This document shows, piece by piece, positions 24,119 to 29,458 of a stretch of 29,458 nucleotides of DNA (position 1 is the first letter of the stretch; each line of letters starts with the position of its first letter). The translations under genes were made by a program, and so were the position numbers. Source of the DNA: an uncultured Saprospiraceae bacterium (lineage in GTDB: Bacteria; Bacteroidota; Bacteroidia; Chitinophagales; Saprospiraceae); the NCBI GenBank assembly GCA_937894165.1, contig CALCSX010000166.1, positions 1-29,458 of the forward strand. Direction: 5' to 3'. The notes beneath the pieces were generated by a model that had not been told where the DNA came from, ran no database searches, and was given only the letters and a program-made list of their open reading frames with translations.

Positions 24119-24822
24119 AAGGATATGGTAAATGTTCTGGATTGAATTTTATCAATTACATTGGATTCAATTAAATCTGCATTGTAAATGAGAGAATTAT
24201 TCATTCCATGACTGTATTTTATCTCCGGACTCAAGATGAAATAAGGAAAAAATATCTGTAAACCTACGGCCGCTTCAAAGCTAAAATCAGATGGTGAAAC
24301 TCGTATAACCTGAACTGATCTCCTGGCGACAGAACTGCTCGAAATATCGTAAGAATATTTAACACCGGATCCTACGAAAAGTCTGATATCTTTATAGGGT
24401 TGAGACTTGTAGCGAATAAGAAATGGTATTTCAAACAATGTTTGATCATATTGACTAGTAGACAATTCGGTTTCCCCACGCAATGTATAATTTATAGTTT
24501 TACTTGCAAAACTAAAAGAGGGTAGAAGTCTGAAATCAAAATAATTTCCGATTTTCAGATTGCCAATAATCCCGACAGTCATTCCGGGACCAATGATGGA
24601 ATTAATTTGATCAATCTCTTTATTAGATATAAAATCTTCAGAGTTCTTGATAAAATAATCAGAGGAGTTGATGGCTAGCGTAATTCCGAAATAATATGGC
24701 TTATTTTTGAAATTACGAAAGTTGTGTCCCTCCATTCTACCTTGGCTCAATCCTTCAAGGCTAGCCAGAAGAATTAATACAGCCAATAAAGTTATTTTTT
24801 TAATCCCGGATAAATGCAGCAT
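24103..24822 (-). CDS. porT: PorT-family outer-membrane beta-barrel protein, T9SS/gliding accessory
   Basis: A 239-residue envelope protein with a signal peptide (hydrophobic about 8-24, LLASLEGLSQ) and alternating amphipathic strands ending in an aromatic strand (TFTISFHFEG), the usual ending for outer-membrane barrels. It resembles PorT/SprT, needed for type IX secretion and gliding. PorT next to ubiE is a recurring Bacteroidota arrangement, and here its ATG lies 31 bases inside the ubiE coding region. The family name rests on that context plus the overall pattern. No other T9SS genes are in the window. Confidence 0.82.
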   Translation of the reverse strand: MLHLSGIKKITLLAVLILLASLEGLSQGRMEGHNFRNFKNKPYYFGITLAINSSDYFIKNSEDFISNKEIDQINSIIGPGMTVGIIGNLKIGNYFDFRLLPSFSFASKTINYTLRGETELSTSQYDQTLFEIPFLIRYKSQPYKDIRLFVGSGVKYSYDISSSSVARRSVQVIRVSPSDFSFEAAVGLQIFFPYFILSPEIKYSHGMNNSLIYNADLIESNVIDKIQSRTFTISFHFEG

Positions 24823-25526
24823 ATACCTAATGTCAATTCTTGAAATTTTTGAGGTTCAAAACCTGCTTCTTTTAATAAACTCATAAAATTCTCTCTATCG
24901 GGAAAAGCTTGCACAGATTCATATAAATAAGTATAAGCTTTTGGATCTTTAGATGTAACTCGTCCTACGACCGGCAAAACATTTCGAAAATAGAAATTAT
25001 AAAACTGCTTAAATGGAAATACTTTAGGTTTTGAAAATTCTAAAACTGATAATATTCCACCTGGTTTTAATACTCTATTTATTTCCTTTAATCCTTTCAA
25101 GGGGGTTGTGAAATTTCTTACTCCAAATGCAACGGTAACAGCATCAAATGTATTGTCTTTATAGGGTAAATTTTCTGAATCACCTTCTTCCAAATAGATT
25201 TTACTACTTAAATTCTTCTTATCGACCTTTTTTTTGCCGATATTTAACATTTCTACAGAAATATCTGAACCTATTATTTCCTTAGCCGATGGAATTCTTT
25301 CAGCCATCATTATAGCTACATCAGCGGTACCTGTAGCAATATCGAGTAACTTTTCAGGTTGATTTGAACTGATCGTTTTTATTAATTTTTTTCTCCAGCT
25401 GACATCAATTCCCAAAGACAAAGTTCTGTTCAAAAGATCGTAATAGGGTGCTATGGAATTAAACATTTTTGAAACCTGACTTTTTTTATCGGTTTCACTT
25501 TCATATGGTTTAACTTCTTTTTTCAA
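24792..25526 (-). CDS. ubiE: Menaquinone (demethylmenaquinone) C-methyltransferase UbiE/MenG
   Basis: A class I SAM methyltransferase that performs the final C-methylation of menaquinone (ubiquinone in some species). Seen are KMFNSIAPYYDLLN (20-33), the SAM motif LDIATGTADV (61-70), AFGVRNF and the GGILSVLEFSKP block. The true start is very probably TTG at 25526 (LKKEVKPYES), giving 244 residues, the normal family length. A longer frame to an ATG at 25637 would begin upstream of the promoter box at 25545-25552 and add ~37 unconserved residues. The porT gene begins within its last 31 bases. It is divergent from gyrA. Confidence 0.93.
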   Translation of the reverse strand: MKKEVKPYESETDKKSQVSKMFNSIAPYYDLLNRTLSLGIDVSWRKKLIKTISSNQPEKLLDIATGTADVAIMMAERIPSAKEIIGSDISVEMLNIGKKKVDKKNLSSKIYLEEGDSENLPYKDNTFDAVTVAFGVRNFTTPLKGLKEINRVLKPGGILSVLEFSKPKVFPFKQFYNFYFRNVLPVVGRVTSKDPKAYTYLYESVQAFPDRENFMSLLKEAGFEPQKFQELTLGICCIYPGLKK

Positions 25527-25544
25527 TCTGTGCTTATTTTGGGT

Positions 25545-25578
25545 CAAAAATAGGAAATAATTTTTGATTGGGGTCAAA
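25545..25578 (-). promoter_or_regulatory. ubiE promoter (TTTG-N22-TATTTTTG)
   Basis: On the minus strand TTTG (25578-25575) precedes TATTTTTG (25552-25545) by 22 bases, matching both Bacteroidota elements. The TTG start at 25526 lies 18 bases downstream. The extended ATG at 25637 is upstream of this promoter and would not be on the transcript. Confidence 0.65.
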
Positions 25579-25654
25579 GGGCATATATTAATACTCGTGC
25601 GATCCTCAAGTAATGCAGTTTTAATAATAAAGTTCAAGATATTATTGTTTTAGA

Positions 25655-25686
25655 AATATGATTCTAGACTAATTTTTGTATATTTG
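25655..25686 (+). promoter_or_regulatory. gyrA promoter (TTG-N21-TATATTTG)
   Basis: TTG at 25655-25657 and TATATTTG at 25679-25686 match both Bacteroidota elements with the same 21-base spacing as at pdhB. The gyrA ATG at 25757 lies 70 bases downstream. An extended frame from TTG at 25676 begins at this box and is not the true start. Confidence 0.7.
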
Positions 25687-25756
25687 CACGTCAATATGGA
25701 AGAGAAATTTACGGTTCGTTAATTTTCTCTTTATTTTTTTAATTAGACTCTTTATA

Positions 25757-28243
25757 ATGTCAGATAATCAGCGAATAATACCCGTTAATATTGAAAATGA
25801 AATGAAATCGGCATACATTGATTACTCAATGTCTGTTATCGTTTCAAGAGCATTGCCCGATGTAAGAGACGGGTTGAAACCGGTTCATCGCAGAGTTTTA
25901 TATGGAATGCATGAATTGGGATTATCCTTTAATAAATCTCCAAAAAAATCTGCAAGGATAGTGGGGGAGGTGTTGGGTAAATTCCACCCTCACGGCGATA
26001 CGTCAGTTTATGATGCCATGGTGCGAATGGCCCAAGATTGGTCCCTTCGTTACACCCTCGTTAATGGTCAAGGTAACTTCGGATCCATGGACGGTGACAG
26101 TCCGGCAGCAATGCGATATACGGAAGCAAAATTGACGAAGCTTTCCGATGAATTGCTAGCGGATATTAATAAAGATACAGTAGATTTTAAACTGAATTTC
26201 GATGATACTTTGGAAGAACCAACGGTTTTGCCATCGAGAGTGCCAAATCTATTGATCAATGGTGCTTCAGGTATTGCTGTGGGTATGGCCACGAATATGA
26301 TGCCACACAATCTTACCGAAGTATGTGATGCGATCTGTGCAACTGTAAAGAACCCGGACATTACTATTGACGAGTTGATAGAAATTGTCAAAGCACCGGA
26401 TTTTCCTACGGGAGGTATTATATATGGCATGCAGGATGTGATTGAGGGTCTTAGGACTGGTCGAGGAAGAGTAGTTTTACGAGGGAAAGCAAATATTGAG
26501 TCTGCTGATAATGGTAGAGAAACCATTATTATTACAGAAATTCCATTCCAGGTAAATAAATCTAACTTGGTTATAAAAATAGCCGAATTAGTAAATGAAG
26601 GAAAGGTTGAAGGAATTTCCGACGTTCGAGATGAGTCCGATAGAAATGGTGTGAGAATTGTGGTTGAAGTTAAGCGGGATGCTATGGCTACAGTGGTTCT
26701 GAGTAAGCTGTACAAATATTCACCTCTTCAAACTAGCTACGGAATTAATAATATTGCTTTGGTTAAGGGACGACCTGTTGTTCTTAATCTAAAAGATCTT
26801 ATTAGACATTTCATTGAATTTAGGATTGAGGTAATCATTCGAAGAACGAAATTCGACCTTAAAAAGGCTGAAGATCGCGCTCATATCTTGGAGGGACTTT
26901 TAATAGCATTAGATAATCTGGACGAAATAATCAAATTGATTCGCGCCAGTGCTACCGTTGATATCGCTCAGGAAGGATTGATGGAAAAGTTTGGTCTTTC
27001 TGAACTTCAAGCCAAGGCAATTCTTGAAATGAGATTGCAAAGATTGACCGGTCTGGAAAGAGATAAAATTAAGAACGAATATGATGAGGTTCTTGCAAGA
27101 ATTACCAGATACAAGGAAATATTAGGTTCTGAGGAAGTAAGAAACCAAATCGTAATCGATGAAACCCTGGAAATAAAGGAAAAATACGGGGATGAAAGAA
27201 AGACAGAAATTAGTTATAATGACGGAGAAATCAGTATTGAAGATTTAATTGCTGATGATGACGTTGTGATAACTATTTCTCATAAAGGTTATATTAAGCG
27301 AACAAATATTATCGAATACAAAACCCAGAATCGTGGTGGTAGAGGCTCTATGGGTGCGAAGACAAGAGATGAGGATTTTGTGGAGCATATGTTTGTAGCT
27401 TCAAATCACAATTATCTGTTGTTATTTACAGAACAGGGTCGTTGCTTTTGGTTAAGAATATTTGAAATACCTGAAGCTAATAAGACTTCACTCGGACGTG
27501 TAATTCAAAATATTATTGCATTGCCAAAAGAGGATAAAGTAAAGGCCTTTATTATTATAAAAGATCTTAATGATAAGGATTTTATTGAGAATAATTATAT
27601 CATATTTTGTACTAAAAAGGGTATTGTTAAGAAAACGAGTGTAGAATCTTTTTCACGCCCGCGAACAAATGGTATAAATGCGATCACTATCAACGAAGGT
27701 GATCAGTTAATCGAGGCGAAATTGACCAATGGTACCAGTGAAATCCTTATAGCCAATAAGAACGGTAGAGCTATTAGATTTAATGAAGTGAATGTAAGAC
27801 CTATGGGTCGAACTGCAGCGGGTGTCCGAGGAATGAGACTGGATGCAGAAGATGATTTCGTCGTAGGTATGATATGTGTAGAGAAGGAAGAAGAGCCGTC
27901 TATCCTTGTTCTATCCGAAAAAGGCAATGGCAAAAGGTCACTTCTCGAAGATTACCGAACAATCAATAGGGGCGGAAAAGGTGTTAAAACTATCCAAATT
28001 ACTGAAAAAACAGGTGATCTTATAGCAATCAAGTCAGTTAAAGAAACTGACGAATTAATGATTACCAATAGATCGGGGATTATCATTCGAACTGCCATCA
28101 GTGCTATTAGAGTAATGGGGAGAGCGACACAGGGAGTAAAAGTGATCAAATTGGATCCTAAAGATAGTATATCGGATGTTGCTGTGGTGAGTATTGAAAA
28201 TGTTGTGGAAGAAATATCGACTTCAAGTTCTGAAGAAGAATAA
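25757..28243 (+). CDS. gyrA: DNA gyrase subunit A
   Basis: The breakage-reunion subunit of gyrase, which introduces negative supercoils. The ATG at 25757 gives MSDNQRIIPVNIE and 828 residues; an upstream frame from TTG at 25676 begins inside the promoter and is rejected. The active-site tyrosine is Y121 in MRYTEAKL, and the quinolone region reads HPHGDTSVYDAMVRM, so the positions equivalent to E. coli S83 and D87 are T82 and D86. A GyrA box QNRGGRG (524-530) in the C-terminal pinwheel distinguishes it from ParC. The protein ends in an acidic tail (SSSEEE). A TPR protein gene follows 137 bp downstream. Confidence 0.96.
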   Translation: MSDNQRIIPVNIENEMKSAYIDYSMSVIVSRALPDVRDGLKPVHRRVLYGMHELGLSFNKSPKKSARIVGEVLGKFHPHGDTSVYDAMVRMAQDWSLRYTLVNGQGNFGSMDGDSPAAMRYTEAKLTKLSDELLADINKDTVDFKLNFDDTLEEPTVLPSRVPNLLINGASGIAVGMATNMMPHNLTEVCDAICATVKNPDITIDELIEIVKAPDFPTGGIIYGMQDVIEGLRTGRGRVVLRGKANIESADNGRETIIITEIPFQVNKSNLVIKIAELVNEGKVEGISDVRDESDRNGVRIVVEVKRDAMATVVLSKLYKYSPLQTSYGINNIALVKGRPVVLNLKDLIRHFIEFRIEVIIRRTKFDLKKAEDRAHILEGLLIALDNLDEIIKLIRASATVDIAQEGLMEKFGLSELQAKAILEMRLQRLTGLERDKIKNEYDEVLARITRYKEILGSEEVRNQIVIDETLEIKEKYGDERKTEISYNDGEISIEDLIADDDVVITISHKGYIKRTNIIEYKTQNRGGRGSMGAKTRDEDFVEHMFVASNHNYLLLFTEQGRCFWLRIFEIPEANKTSLGRVIQNIIALPKEDKVKAFIIIKDLNDKDFIENNYIIFCTKKGIVKKTSVESFSRPRTNGINAITINEGDQLIEAKLTNGTSEILIANKNGRAIRFNEVNVRPMGRTAAGVRGMRLDAEDDFVVGMICVEKEEEPSILVLSEKGNGKRSLLEDYRTINRGGKGVKTIQITEKTGDLIAIKSVKETDELMITNRSGIIIRTAISAIRVMGRATQGVKVIKLDPKDSISDVAVVSIENVVEEISTSSSEEE

Positions 28244-28380
28244 TTTTTTTTAACTTCATGATAAGATATTAACGGAAATTTATTTTTCTCTTTAAACGTT
28301 TAGAAATTGAACTATTAATTAGTTTTTAATTTTATTAAGAAATTGAAAACTTCCCAATTAAAGAATCAAACACAAAATTC

Positions 28381-29458
28381 ATGAAAAAAATACTGTTTTT
28401 TACGTTAACTATGATTGCAATGTCATTCTCAAGTCAGGCTCAGGACGATCCGGCAAGGGATATGAAAAAAGCTGTGAGATCATTAGGTGCTTACAATTTG
28501 GACCCGTTAAATAATTTGGACAAACTGGAAGAAGCTAAAAGCCTTTCCGATGCTGCTATGGCATCAGACATGGAAAAAACTTCAACAGAATATAATGCCC
28601 ACGGTCAAATTTATTTGGCTTTATCTACAAGTGACGCCAATTCAGCAGTTTTGAATCCTGAAACTTACACTCGCAAATACAAAGGTGCCTCATTAACTGC
28701 TTTTGAAGCTTTCAAAAAAGGATTAGAATTAAGCACAAAGAATTCTCATTCAAGAGATGCATTAAATGGCATCAATCAATTAATTGGTTTAATATCGAAT
28801 GATGGGCTATTTGCTTATGAAGATCAGGAGTATGAATCATCTTATGAGCATTTTCAGGCAGTAATCAATGCTCATGAAATTTTAAAAGCCAATAACGAAA
28901 AATCTCCTTTAGATGAACCTAAGGAAATGGAAAATCAAAAATTCATCTTAGGTGTAGCTGCTAATACTGCCGGAAAAACAGAGGAAGCAAAAGCTATTTT
29001 TGAAGAATTATTCAATGCAGGTTCGGAGAGAGTACAAGTTTATGATCAATTATTTAACATTTACTTGGCGGAGGAAAATTTAGAAAAAGCGGAGAACGTC
29101 CTAACTAAAGGTCGCGAAAAATTCCCTGATGAAGTGAGTATACTCTTTTCAGAGATCAACTTCTACTTAAAACAAGGCAAAATAGATCAATTAGAAGCCA
29201 AGCTTCTCGAAGCTATTGAGAAAGAGCCGGATAATATCTCTTTGTATACAACACTTGGTTCTACTTACGATCAATTGTTTCAAACATTGGGCGGTGAAGG
29301 TGATATAGAGAAGGCAAATGAATATTTTGATAAAGCAAAAGCACAATATGCCATTGCAATAGAAAAAGATCCTGATTTTAATGATGCATTATATAGTATG
29401 GGGGCTCTTCACTTTAACAAGGCGGCTTACTATATCGGAGAAATGAATAAGTTAGCTG
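28381..29458 (+). CDS. Exported TPR-repeat protein, C-terminus beyond window
   Basis: An ATG at 28381 begins an open frame still open at the window end (359 codons visible). A signal peptide (MKKILFFTLTMIAMSFSSQA, cleavage near residue 20, before QDD) is followed by helical repeats, best seen from about residue 130 on. TPR-like units occur around residues 185-215, 225-255 and 285-330 (for example ALYSMGALHFNKAAYY). It is a periplasmic or surface scaffold protein, partner unknown. I recall TPR proteins directly after gyrA in other Bacteroidota, so the arrangement may be conserved. Nothing indicates an enzymatic role. Confidence 0.85.
   Translation, partial: MKKILFFTLTMIAMSFSSQAQDDPARDMKKAVRSLGAYNLDPLNNLDKLEEAKSLSDAAMASDMEKTSTEYNAHGQIYLALSTSDANSAVLNPETYTRKYKGASLTAFEAFKKGLELSTKNSHSRDALNGINQLIGLISNDGLFAYEDQEYESSYEHFQAVINAHEILKANNEKSPLDEPKEMENQKFILGVAANTAGKTEEAKAIFEELFNAGSERVQVYDQLFNIYLAEENLEKAENVLTKGREKFPDEVSILFSEINFYLKQGKIDQLEAKLLEAIEKEPDNISLYTTLGSTYDQLFQTLGGEGDIEKANEYFDKAKAQYAIAIEKDPDFNDALYSMGALHFNKAAYYIGEMNKLA

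Noticed and set aside
26068..26715. Long antisense open frame (215 codons) inside gyrA
   Set aside because: It lies wholly opposite conserved gyrA catalytic sequence, and its composition (S/T/I rich) is that of a reverse-frame shadow. No promoter box or start signal supports it.
28293..28302. TAAACGTTTA palindrome between gyrA and the TPR gene
   Set aside because: It is a single 10-bp symmetric site with no second copy seen, so it is too little evidence for a regulator site.

Overview
The window looks like chromosomal core DNA from a low-GC member of the Bacteroidota, probably the Cytophagales, since gliding/T9SS-type genes sit among housekeeping genes. Evidence for this: a PorT-family gene (type IX secretion accessory) next to menaquinone methyltransferase; a DUF5683 protein behind ParB; many SPII lipoproteins and AsmA-type proteins; few Shine-Dalgarno sequences, with TTG starts; and Bacteroidota-type promoter boxes (TAnnTTTG) just upstream of many starts. 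I saw no rRNA, tRNA, CRISPR array, insertion sequence or phage gene.

Layout. 1-5.8 kb: a truncated ABC-2-type ATPase gene, a small SRPBCC-like protein, a large AsmA-like protein with a charged helical tail, a divergent tandem-ATPase ABC protein, and a 78-aa membrane protein with its own promoter. 5.8-10.3 kb: fmt, an SCP2-domain protein, then a minus-strand operon of metallo-hydrolase, parA, parB and a DUF5683 protein. 10.3-12.5 kb: a 354-bp noncoding stretch, lipB, an unrecognised small protein and an acyl-CoA thioesterase. 12.5-17.1 kb, minus strand: a TlpA-like lipoprotein translationally coupled to a YdfG-like dehydrogenase, a dicarboxylate/amino-acid symporter, mnmD and a previously uncalled 48-aa lipoprotein with its own promoter and hairpin. 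17.3-19.8 kb: mpl and a stand-alone pyruvate dehydrogenase E1-beta gene ending in a strong intrinsic terminator. 19.9-22.3 kb: a two-gene lipoprotein cassette, a right-handed beta-helix protein plus a diheme cytochrome c. 22.3-29.5 kb: ychF, an ACP phosphodiesterase-like gene, porT-ubiE, gyrA, and a TPR protein that runs off the right edge.

Most genes are housekeeping: protein synthesis (fmt, mnmD, ychF), chromosome segregation and topology (parAB, gyrA), cofactors and energy (lipB, pdhB, ubiE), cell-wall recycling (mpl) and lipid handling. LipB and PdhB are functionally linked, because the pyruvate dehydrogenase E2 subunit carries the lipoyl group. The best candidate for an under-described system is the beta-helix/diheme-cytochrome pair, which I recall as a recurring two-gene unit of unknown function. 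The uncalled 48-aa lipoprotein is the second.

The genome is compact here. Convergent genes end within a few bases of each other or overlap, divergent promoters are squeezed into tens of bases, and only one classical terminator is obvious. Several apparent upstream-extended starts (pdhB, gyrA, ubiE) are corrected because a promoter lies inside or downstream of the extended start.
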